Shown here: positions 1-7,707 of the stretch, in pieces | Numbering within the stretch: position 1 is the first letter of the stretch | Layout: the number at the start of each line of letters is the position of its first letter | Origin: Betaproteobacteria bacterium | Lineage (GTDB): Bacteria; Pseudomonadota; Gammaproteobacteria; Burkholderiales; Burkholderiaceae_C | Direction: 5' to 3' | DNA length: 19,083 nucleotides | NCBI GenBank assembly: GCA_005882155.1 | Contig: VBCQ01000212.1 | Span: 1-19,083 of the forward strand | Notes under the pieces: model-generated | The model's input: the letters and a program-made list of their open reading frames with translations, nothing else | Told to the model about the DNA's origin: nothing | The model's database searches: none | Made by a program: the position numbers and the translations under genes

Positions 1-477
1 GACGCCGAGCGCGAAAGTCGCCAGCGACAGGTACAGCCCTTCGAGGCGCAGCGCCGGCAAGCCGAAGAGAAACCCCGCGACCGCGCAGGCCGCACCGGCT
101 GCCGGCACGGTCAGCCAATACGGCACGCCGAACTTGTCCATCAGCACTGCAGCGACATAGGCGCCGATCGCATAGAACGCGCCGTGGCCGAGCGAGATCT
201 GGCCGTTGTAGCCGGTCAGCATGTTGAGCCCGAGCAGCGCGATCGCATAGACGAGCGTCAGCGTGAACTGGAAGATGCGGTAGTTGCTGACGATGAACGG
301 CAGCACGCAAGCGAGTGCGAGCAGCGCCGCGAGGATGATCAGTGGCCGGCGGTGCGCCGGCCCCTCAAGCGGACGCCGCGGATCCGGCTCCGCCGGTCCG
401 CTGGCGTCCTTCGATACCTCAGGATGCACGGTCCCCCCTTGAGGGGGAGCGCCGAAGGCGCTTCGGGGGTGGGTCAT
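1..477 (-). CDS. livM: LivM-type ABC transporter permease, N-terminal 159 residues (cut by window edge)
   Basis: Inner-membrane permease of a branched-chain amino acid/amide (HAAT) ABC importer; it pairs with LivH to form the channel. The visible part has hydrophobic segments from about residue 46, and the family motif NMLTGYNGQISLGHGAFYAIGAY at roughly 83-105 supports LivM. The ATG at 477-475 lies 2 nt after the livH stop, so translation is probably coupled; no strong Shine-Dalgarno is seen. The first ~43 residues are odd: they are Pro/Gly/Arg-rich and encoded by palindromic repeat DNA (345-472), and LivM proteins normally begin close to the first membrane helix. A GTG at 429-427 is the only obvious alternative start, and it still lies inside the repeat. 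The C-terminal half is beyond position 1. Family call is confident; start is moderate. Confidence 0.9.
   Translation of the reverse strand, partial: MTHPRSAFGAPPQGGTVHPEVSKDASGPAEPDPRRPLEGPAHRRPLIILAALLALACVLPFIVSNYRIFQFTLTLVYAIALLGLNMLTGYNGQISLGHGAFYAIGAYVAAVLMDKFGVPYWLTVPAAGAACAVAGFLFGLPALRLEGLYLSLATFALGV
345..472. repeat. Palindromic repeat cluster inside the livM 5' end
   Basis: Several perfect or near-perfect hairpins lie head to tail: AGCGCCgaaGGCGCT at about 449-463, a CCCCCTTGAGGGGG block at about 434-447, a GGACGCC/GGCGTCC pair spanning about 372-408, and GCCGGCG/CGCCGGC at about 345-361. The block of CCCCC/GGGGG next to a GCGCC hairpin resembles dispersed repeats I know from Burkholderiales genomes; this is recognition from memory, not a search. 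The whole cluster is read in frame as the N-terminus of LivM. Confidence 0.7.
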
Positions 478-479
478 TT

Positions 480-1281
480 CTAGACCCGCGTGACGTGCAC
501 TTTGCCGAACAAGCCGTTCGGCCTGACGACCAGCACGCCGACGATCAGCACCAGCGCGACGGTCAGCTTGAGCTCGGTGCCGAGGAACGAGCCGACGACG
601 TTTTCGAGCACGCCGACGATGAAGCCGCCGAGCACCGCGCCGCCGGGGCTGTCGATGCCGCCGAGCAGCGCCGCGGCAAACGCGTACAGCAGGATGCCGG
701 CCATCATGTTCGGCTCGAGGAACACGGTCGGCGCGACCATGATCCCGGCAATCGCGCCGATCGCGCCGGCAAGCCCCCAGCCGAGCGCGAGCATCCAGCC
801 GACGCGAATGCCGACGAGCCGGCTCGACACCGGGTTCTGCGCCGCTGCGCGCATCGCGAGGCCGAGCGGCGTGAAGCGAAAGAACACGAACAGCAGCACC
901 AGCACGACGAGCGTGATCGCGATCGACCCGAGCTCGTGCGACGACACATACGAGTTGCCGAACAGCGGCTGGGTCGGGAACGGGCTCGGGAACGGCTTGA
1001 TCGTGTACGAGAAGATCCAGCCGGCGAGGCTGTTCAGAATCACCAGCAAGCCGATGAAGACGATCACCACCGACAAGATCGGTGCGTAAAAACGCCGCCC
1101 AATACGGCATGCCGGCCTGAATCAGGCTCCACGCGATGTAGGTCGAAAACATCGCGAGCTCACCCTGCGCGAAGTTCACGAGATGGGTCGCCTGATAGAT
1201 CATCACTAGCGCGAGCGCCACGCTCGCGTAGATACCGCCGGTGGCGAGGCCGGAGAAGATCTGGTGGATCAGGACGTCCAT
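480..1281 (-). pseudogene. livH: LivH-type ABC transporter permease, disrupted by an internal deletion with frame change
   Basis: Second membrane permease of the HAAT importer. The start is the ATG at 1281, giving 64 normal LivH residues (MDVLIHQIFSGLATGG through MPYWAAF, including VNFAQGELAMF). Near 1086-1092 the conserved reading moves to another frame, resuming at YAPILSVVIVF and running to the TAG at 480 with the expected LGGIDSPGGAVLGG motif and C-terminus. What is missing between the two parts is the segment that in homologues contains IERxxIRPVE, about 22-26 residues (roughly 65-77 nt, and congruent to 2 modulo 3). The 802 nt present compare with about 870 for a typical 289-residue LivH. 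No other lesion is visible. Either a pseudogene or an assembly error; a small sequencing slip cannot explain the lost residues. Confidence 0.85.
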
Positions 1282-1307
1282 CTCAGAAGAGCTTGCTCAG
1301 GCCGGAC

Positions 1308-1490
1308 GAGATATATCGAAGTTTCTCTGTGTCCTCTGTGTCTCTGTGTCCTCTGTGTTGAAAGAAAACTTGGCAAACACGTGCTGCATGGCAACGAGGG
1401 GCGCGGCTCACAGGCTGCGTTTGACACAGAGGGCACAGAGACACAGAGAACACAGAGGAATTTTCGGATGAGCAAGCCCTTCGATATCTC
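1308..1490. repeat. MITE-like hairpin element between livF and livH
   Basis: Two arms built from the CTCTGTGTC unit, 1322-1362 and 1421-1463, are inverted copies that match at most positions across about 41 bases, separated by about 58 bases. Outside them GAGATATATCGAAG (1308-1321) and CTTCGATATCTC (1479-1490) form a second inverted pair differing by a 2-base insertion. The element fills most of the 212 bases between the livF stop and the livH start. It is transcribed within the operon and could fold into a large hairpin. CTCTGTGTC-type palindromes occur in many proteobacterial genomes (from memory). No coding sequence is supported in it, and no target-site duplication was identified. Confidence 0.7.
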
Positions 1491-1493
1491 ATC

Positions 1494-2206
<713 letters not shown>

Positions 2207-2207
<1 letters not shown>

Positions 2208-3001
2208 CAGGCTTCCGTCCCGAGGTAGGCGCGGACGACCTCGGCGTTGTTCTGCACTTCGCCCGGCGTGCCGTCGGCGATCTTGCGGCCGAAGTCGAGC
2301 GCGACGACCTTGTCCGATATACGCATCACCATGTTCATGTGGTGCTCGACGAGCAGGATCGTCAGCGCGAGCCGCTCGCGGATGCGGCGCAGCAGCTCCA
2401 TCAGCACGCCGACCTCTTCGTGGTTCAGCCCACCCGCGGGCTCGTCGAGGAGCAAGAGCTTGGGCGCACTCGCCAGCGCGCGCCCGAGCTCGACGCGCTT
2501 TTGGGTGCCGAACGGCAGGTCCATCACACGCGTTTCGGCGACCGCGCCGAGCTCGAGCAGATCGACGATGCCGGCGACATGGTCCGACAGACGCGCATCC
2601 TCGCGCGCGACATGCGGCAGCCGCAATGCGTTGGCGACAAAGCCACTGCGCGTCCGGCAGTGTCCGCCGAGCATGATGTTCTGGCGGACCGTCATCGTGC
2701 GAAACAGCGCGAGGTTCTGGAATGTGCGTGCGATGCCGAGCCCGGCGATGCCGTGTGCCGGCGTCGCGAGCAGCGAGCGGCCTTCGAAGAGGATGTCGCC
2801 GGCGTCGAAGCGGTACAGCCGCGACAGGCAGTTGAACAGCGTCGTCTTGCCCGCGCCGTTCGGCCCGATCAGGCCGACGATGTGGCCCGCCGTCACCGCG
2901 AACGACACCTTGTCGAGCGCGGTGATGCCGCCGAAGCGAACCGTCACGTCGGACACACGAAGCAGGTCTGGTGCGATGGCGGACTCCCCGGGCGACCGCA
3001 A
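2207..3001 (-). CDS. livG: LivG-type ABC transporter ATPase
   Basis: The partner ATPase of LivF, 264 residues. Walker A GPNGAGKTT is at 46-54, a signature-like LPFGTQKR at 162-169, DEPAGGL at 186-192, and the H-loop lies in VEHHMNMVM. ARTFQNLALF near 91-100 is the usual Q-loop region of LivG. The predicted start is a TTG at 3001; no ATG lies in frame between the upstream stop and the first strand of the domain, so the start is uncertain and could instead be GTG near residue 16. It is the first gene of the liv operon. The 103 bases to the divergent acyl-CoA ligase should hold both promoters, but no convincing -35/-10 pair was found. Confidence 0.93.
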
Positions 3002-3104
3002 TGCCAGCGAACGTACCGCGCGCGCCCGAATTCCGAAGTGGTCGTTTGCCTAGTTGACGCTGCGTCGCGATCGGCGTCGCATCGCAGGCACAAGGAGCGC
3101 CGCC

Positions 3105-4678
3105 ATGTACAGCACGATGATGAGCTCGCCGCTTTCACTGAACCACCTGCTCGAGCGCGCCGGAACGATCTTCGGGCACAACACGATCGTTTCGCGCCTG
3201 CCGGACAAGTCGCTGCGCACGCACACGTACGGCGAGTACCACCGCCGCACCCGCGCGCTCGCGTCGGCCTTGCGCTCGCTCGGCCTGCAGCGGGGCGAGC
3301 GTGTGGCCACGCTGTCATGGAACCACCATGCGCACCTCGAGTGCTACTTCGGCATCCCGGCCGCGGGCGGGGTGATGCACACCTTGAACCTGCGCTTGTC
3401 GGCGTCGGACCTGGGCTGGATCGCCGGCGATGCGGCCGACCGCTTCCTGATCGTCGACGACGTGTTGCTGCCGCTGTACCGCCAGTTCGCCGACGCCCAT
3501 CGCTTCGAGAAGGTCATCGTGTTCCCGTTCTCCGGCGCGCCAGTGCCGCGTGAGTTCCTCGACTACGAAGCCTTGCTCGCCGACGCCGACCCCGACGGCT
3601 TCGACTACGAGCCGCACGACGAGAACGATGCGGTCTCGATGTGCTACACGTCGGGCACCACCGGCCGCTCCAAGGGCGTCGTCTACTCGCACCGCTCGAC
3701 GATCCTGCACACCCTCGTCGGTTGCCTCGGCGATTACTGGGGACTGAAGGGCACCGACTGCGTGCTGCCGGTGACGCCGATGTTCCATGCCAATTGCTGG
3801 GGCGTGCCCTACGGCGCGGTGATGATGGGCGTGAAGATGGTCTTCCCCGGACCGCATCTGCATCCCGACGACCTGCTCGATCTGATGCAGCTCGAGCCGC
3901 CGACGCTCGCGCTCGGCGTGCCGACGATCTGGCTCGGCTTGATCCAGGCCTTCGACCAGGCGCAGGCGACGCAGCCGGGACGCTGGCAATTGCCGCGCGG
4001 CATGCGCTCGCTCGTCGGCGGCGCGGCGGTGCCCGAGGCGCTGATTCGCGCCTTCGCGAAGCACGGTGTGTGGCTGCTGCAAGGCTGGGGCATGACCGAG
4101 ACCTGGACGACGAGCGATTTCGGCGCGCCGCGATGGCCGGCGTCCCGGTACCGCTCGTCGAGGTGCGCATCCGCGGTGAGCAAGGCCAGGATGCGCCGCG
4201 CGACGGCAAGACGATGGGCGAGATCCAGGTCCGCGGGCCGTTCATCACCGGCTCGTATCACGGCATCGGTGCGACGGCCGACAAGTTCAGCGATGACGGC
4301 TGGCTGCGCACTGGCGACGTCGCAACGATGGACGAACTCGGCTTCGTTCGCATCACCGACCGCACCAAGGACCTCATCAAGTCGGGCGGCGAATGGATCT
4401 CATCGGTCGACCTCGAGAGCGCATTGATGGGGCACCCGAGCGTCGCCGAAGCGGCGGTGATTGCGATTCCGGACGAGAAGTGGGGCGAGCGGCCGCTCGC
4501 CTGCATCGTCGTCAAGCCCGGACTCGAGCTGCGCACCGAGGAGCTCGGCGAGCACCTGCTGCGCCACGGCTTCGCCAAGTGGCAGCTGCCGGATCGCTAT
4601 GAACTGATCGACGCGATCCCGCGAACGTCGACCGGCAAGTTCTGGAAGGTCAAATTGAGGGAGCGGTTTCCGCGCTGA
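3105..4678 (+). pseudogene. AMP-dependent acyl-CoA ligase (ANL family), disrupted by an internal deletion with frame change
   Basis: Activates a carboxylic acid to its CoA thioester through an acyl-adenylate; homologues act on medium/long-chain fatty or aryl acids. The ATG at 3105 is preceded by a perfect AAGGAG at 3092-3097. The phosphate-binding motif YTSGTTGRSKGV is at residues 181-192, and GWGMTE at 327-332. Immediately after MTE the family sequence jumps to another frame (from 4103, LDDERFRRAAMAGVPVPLVEV). It then continues normally through GWLRTGD, RTKDLIKSGGEWIS and the C-terminal PRTSTGKFWK with its catalytic lysine, to TGA at 4676-4678. About 15-18 residues are missing (46-55 nt, congruent to 1 modulo 3). 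The two parts sum to 523 residues; adding the gap gives the usual ~540. The substrate cannot be assigned. Confidence 0.85.
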
Positions 4679-4698
4679 AAAAAAGCGGCTCAGCCGTG
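4678..4698 (-). terminator. Possible intrinsic terminator of the YXWGXW lipoprotein gene
   Basis: On the minus strand, CGGC-TGA-GCCG (4-bp stem, loop containing the stop codon) is followed by C and seven T residues (the A run at 4678-4684). The stem is short, so efficiency is doubtful. It sits in the 11-base gap between two convergent genes. Confidence 0.35.
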
Positions 4699-5109
4699 CC
4701 AGTGCCCCTTGACCCAGAACCATTCGTTGCGATCGGTGTTCCACACCCAATGGCCGGGCACCCAATGGTGGCGCGGTGATGGAGCTACAACGACCTGTTC
4801 GACGATGACCGGAGGCATCGGGGACACGACTTGGTGGACCCATTTCCCGCGCACCCAGACCCAATCGTTGCCTTCCCACTTCCAGTGGCCCGCCACCCAG
4901 CCCCAGCCGGGGCCCGGCGCTGCGCCGCGTTCTTCGCGAAGCGCCGCGGGCACCACGCGAACCGTCGGTTGCTCGACGACGACGGTCTTCTCCTTGACGA
5001 CAACGCGTTCTTTCGTCGCGCAGCCGGCCACCAAGAACACAGCGCTGAGCGCCGCAATCAGCATGGTTGTCGCCAACGCTGCTGCCGGTTTCGAATTCGT
5101 TTTCACCAT
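4690..5109 (-). CDS. YXWGXW-repeat outer-membrane lipoprotein
   Basis: 139-residue predicted lipoprotein of unknown function. A basic start (MVKTNSK), a hydrophobic stretch and the lipobox LVAGC place the lipidated cysteine at residue 30. After a Val/Lys-rich linker come two tryptophan-rich units, GWGWVAGHWKW...WVWVRGKW (about 68-90) and HHWVPGHWVW...WFWVKGHWH (about 114-138). These match the YXWGXW repeat family, whose members are small envelope proteins without a defined activity. The ATG at 5109 was chosen because it gives a proper signal peptide and has GGGAGAG upstream; an in-frame extension to 5265 is rejected. It is divergent from the FecR/DUF6600 gene, whose central domain is also built of W-rich motifs, so the two may be co-regulated. 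Confidence 0.85.
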   Translation of the reverse strand: MVKTNSKPAAALATTMLIAALSAVFLVAGCATKERVVVKEKTVVVEQPTVRVVPAALREERGAAPGPGWGWVAGHWKWEGNDWVWVRGKWVHQVVSPMPPVIVEQVVVAPSPRHHWVPGHWVWNTDRNEWFWVKGHWHG

Positions 5110-5285
5110 GGCTCTCTCCCAAGAAATAGACACGCCCGCTTCGATTGCGACTCCGCATCGAGCGCAAAGTTCGCCGCGATCCGCAGCGTCGGACAACGCC
5201 GACACGGCGACGCGGCCGGCTCCGGCTGACGCCGAGTTCGCGCGCGGATAGTTTGGGCAATCCACGTCCGTCGCGGAGAGTCATC
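5110..5285. other. Divergent intergenic region between the YXWGXW and FecR/DUF6600 genes
   Basis: 176 bases separate the two divergent starts and must hold both promoters. I see no convincing sigma-70 pair. A GGAGAG (5275-5280) precedes the FecR-protein ATG, and GGGAGAG precedes the lipoprotein ATG on the other strand. Confidence 0.5.
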
Positions 5286-7583
5286 ATGAATCGACCGTCG
5301 CTGCGCCAACTCGTCGCCTTCCTGCTCTTTGCGCTGTTCGGATTCGCGCTCAGCGGCTGGGCTCAAGCCGACCCGCCGTCGCGCGTTGCGCGGCTCTCCT
5401 ACATCAGCGGCTCCATCAGCTTTTCGCCCGGCGGCGAGAACGATTGGGTGCGAGCCATCGTCAATCGCCCGTTGATCACCGGCGACCGCCTGTGGGCCGA
5501 TGCGGCGGCGCGCGCCGAATTGCAATTGGGTGGCGCGGCAGTGCGCCTCGGCGCCAACACCAGCGTGAGCTTGCTCAACCTCGACGACCGCGTCGCGCAA
5601 CTGCAATTGGCGCAAGGCACCTTGAACATTCGCGTGCGCGCTCTCGACCACGATCACATCTTCGAAGTCGATACGCCGAACCTCGCCTACGTGATCCGCC
5701 GTCCCGGCAACTATCGCGTGCATGTCGACCCCGATGGCACCTCGACGCTCGTCACCGTTCGCTTCGGGCAGGCCGAAGTGTTCGGCGAGGGCCGCGCCTT
5801 CGTCATCGACGAAGGCAGCAGCTATCGCTTCTATGGCAGAGACCTGCGCGACTACGAGACTTTCGCGCTCGGCCCGACCGACGAGTTCGACCGCTGGGCC
5901 GCCGACCGCGATCGCCGCTGGGAGCGATCGGTCTCGGCGCGCTACGTGTCGCGTGACTTGATCGGCTACGAAGACCTCGACGAATTCGGCTCTTGGCGCT
6001 ATGTCGAGGGCTACGGCAACGTCTGGATGCCCACGCGCGTGGCGGCCGACTGGGCGCCTTACCGCGATGGGCACTGGGCCTGGGTCGAGCCGTGGGGCTG
6101 GACCTGGATCGACGACGCGCCTTGGGGCTTCGCACCATCGCACTACGGTCGCTGGGCTCGCTTCGGCAGCTCCTGGGGCTGGGTGCCGGGGCCGGTCGCC
6201 GCGCGGCCGGTCTACGCACCCGCGCTGGTCGCGTTCGTCGGCGGGAGCAATTTCAAGGTCTCGATCAGCGTCGGCAACGTCGGTGCGATCGCGTGGTTTC
6301 CGCTCGGGCCGCGCGAGGTCTATCGGCCGTCGTATGCGGTGAGTCGCGAGTACTTCACGAGCGTCAACACGAGCAACACGAGCGTCAGCTCGACGAACAT
6401 CACCAACGTCTACAGCGCGACCAACGTGACCAACGTCACTTATGTCAATCAGCAGGTGCCCGGCGCGGTGATCGCCGTGCCGACCACTGCGTTCACCGAG
6501 TCGAAGCCGGTCGCGAAGGAGGCTGTTCGCGTCAGCAAGGAAACGGTCGCGAGCACGCCTGTCGTCGCCATCGCGCCGATCGCGCCGGCGCATGCGAGCG
6601 TGCTCGGTGCCGCTGCGACAGCGCCGAGCAGCAAGCCGCCCGAGGCGGTGATCACACGCGCTGTCGTCGCCAAAGCAGCGCCGCCACCCGCGCCAGTGTC
6701 GTTTGCGGCCAAGCAGACTGCGTTGGCAGCGAACGCCGGCAAGCCGCTCGACACGGCCGCGGTGGCCGCGCTGAAGCCGGCGGCACCGGCGCCTGCGCCA
6801 GCGGTCAAGGTCGTGACTGCTGCCGCACCGCCGGTGGCCTTGCCGGCGAAGCCAGCCAGCGCAGCCGCTGCATCGGCGCCAGCGCCAGCGACTGCAACCG
6901 CTCAAGTCCCGGCGGCGTCGAAGCCGGCTGAGACAGTGACCGCGCGACCCGGTGCGGCAAGCGCAGCGAGACCGGTCGAGACCGCGAAGGCACCGCCACC
7001 ACCGGCGAGCGTGGCCGCGCCGCGCAATGTGCCGAGGCCGCCGTCGGCGGACGAGCGCGCAGCCCGCGCACCGGCGCCGGCGCCGAGCCCGCCAGAGGCA
7101 ACTAAGCCGTCCGCGCAAGCCGCTGCGCCGGCCAGCCCTGCCGCGTCACCGCCGGCGCCTGCGACCGCTCGCGCGCCGGCTGCAGTTCCACCGGCTCAGG
7201 CACCGATGGCACAGACTGGCACGCCAAGTGAATCCAAACCGGTCGAAACCGCCAAGGCACCGTCGCCAACCGCCAGCGCACCCGCGCCGCGCAATGTGCC
7301 GAGGCCGCCGTCAGCGGACGAGCGCGCAGCACGCGCGGCGCCCGCGGCAGCTCCGAGCCCGGCCGAGGCGCCGAGGCCCTCGCCGCAGGCGGCTGCGATG
7401 GCAGCGTCGCCACCGGGAGCGGTGGCCAAGCCGCCTCCGCAAGCCGCGACGCCCGAATCGCGCGGACCTCGCGGGCGACCCGAGGCAGCCAGAGCAAGCG
7501 ACAAGCGTGAAGCAGCGAGCGACGCGAAGAAGGGCGAGGAGCAGCGCAAGCGCGGGGAAGAGGAAGCGGGTCGCAGGCCCTAG
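5286..7583 (+). CDS. Exported FecR-domain / DUF6600 protein with a long Pro/Ala-rich tail
   Basis: 765-residue predicted periplasmic or surface protein of unknown function. The ATG at 5286 (GGAGAG upstream) starts a clear signal peptide with likely cleavage after AQA at residue 28. Residues about 64-180 form a FecR-type beta domain (GDRLWADAAARAEL; IRRPGNYRVHVD). Residues about 221-313 form a W-rich DUF6600 domain (IGYEDLD, GHWAWVEPWGWTWID, PWGFAPSHYGRWA). A Thr/Ser/Asn-rich stretch follows (about 357-392), then a ~350-residue Pro/Ala-rich tail that ends in a charged Lys/Glu/Arg segment. The tail contains an 89-residue duplication. Unlike classical FecR anti-sigma regulators it has no cytoplasmic domain or membrane helix, and no sigma factor is nearby, so sigma regulation is unlikely. 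Intact. Confidence 0.88.
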   Translation: MNRPSLRQLVAFLLFALFGFALSGWAQADPPSRVARLSYISGSISFSPGGENDWVRAIVNRPLITGDRLWADAAARAELQLGGAAVRLGANTSVSLLNLDDRVAQLQLAQGTLNIRVRALDHDHIFEVDTPNLAYVIRRPGNYRVHVDPDGTSTLVTVRFGQAEVFGEGRAFVIDEGSSYRFYGRDLRDYETFALGPTDEFDRWAADRDRRWERSVSARYVSRDLIGYEDLDEFGSWRYVEGYGNVWMPTRVAADWAPYRDGHWAWVEPWGWTWIDDAPWGFAPSHYGRWARFGSSWGWVPGPVAARPVYAPALVAFVGGSNFKVSISVGNVGAIAWFPLGPREVYRPSYAVSREYFTSVNTSNTSVSSTNITNVYSATNVTNVTYVNQQVPGAVIAVPTTAFTESKPVAKEAVRVSKETVASTPVVAIAPIAPAHASVLGAAATAPSSKPPEAVITRAVVAKAAPPPAPVSFAAKQTALAANAGKPLDTAAVAALKPAAPAPAPAVKVVTAAAPPVALPAKPASAAAASAPAPATATAQVPAASKPAETVTARPGAASAARPVETAKAPPPPASVAAPRNVPRPPSADERAARAPAPAPSPPEATKPSAQAAAPASPAASPPAPATARAPAAVPPAQAPMAQTGTPSESKPVETAKAPSPTASAPAPRNVPRPPSADERAARAAPAAAPSPAEAPRPSPQAAAMAASPPGAVAKPPPQAATPESRGPRGRPEAARASDKREAASDAKKGEEQRKRGEEEAGRRP
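6970..7503 (+). repeat. Diverged 267-bp tandem duplication in the FecR/DUF6600 tail
   Basis: Two copies offset by exactly 267 bases (89 codons): PVETAKAP starts near 6972 and again near 7239, and PRNVPRPPSADERAARA near 7021 and again near 7288. The period is in frame, and the two copies differ mainly in Pro/Ala linker residues. The PRNVPRPPSADERAARA core is the best-conserved part. Confidence 0.85.
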
Positions 7584-7605
7584 CTAGGCAGCGCCTGACC
7601 CCTCC

Positions 7606-7700
7606 CCGTTCGGGCTGAGCTTGTCGAAGCCCTTCGACGAGCTCAGCTCCTTCGACAAGCTCAGGATGCTCGGGCCCTTCGACAAGCTCAGGGCGAACGG
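7606..7700. repeat. Palindromic dispersed repeat between convergent genes
   Basis: CCGTTCGGGCTGAGCTTG at 7606 onward is the inverted copy (two mismatches over about 24 bases) of the end of the block, CAAGCTCAGGGCGAACGG finishing at 7700. Two further internal copies of the CTTCGACRAGCTCAG unit lie between. This unit is a very common repeat in proteobacterial genomes (from memory). It lies between the stop of the FecR/DUF6600 gene and that of coxL1, where a hairpin could act as a two-way terminator, although there is no T run. Confidence 0.8.
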
Positions 7701-7707
7701 GTGCGGG

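Noticed and set aside
3002..3104. TTGACG at about 3053 as a -35 element for the ligase
   Set aside because: No matching -10 hexamer occurs at 16-18 bases.
5103..7118. A very long open frame on the minus strand, opposite the FecR/DUF6600 gene
   Set aside because: Its translation is Arg/Ala/Gly-rich with no family resemblance. Long antisense frames are expected at this G+C content, and the plus-strand product has a signal peptide and recognised domains.
7606..7700. CRISPR-like array, because the CTTCGACAAGCTCAG unit recurs several times
   Set aside because: The units are in both orientations with irregular short gaps, there are no equal-length spacers and no cas genes; it is a palindromic dispersed repeat.
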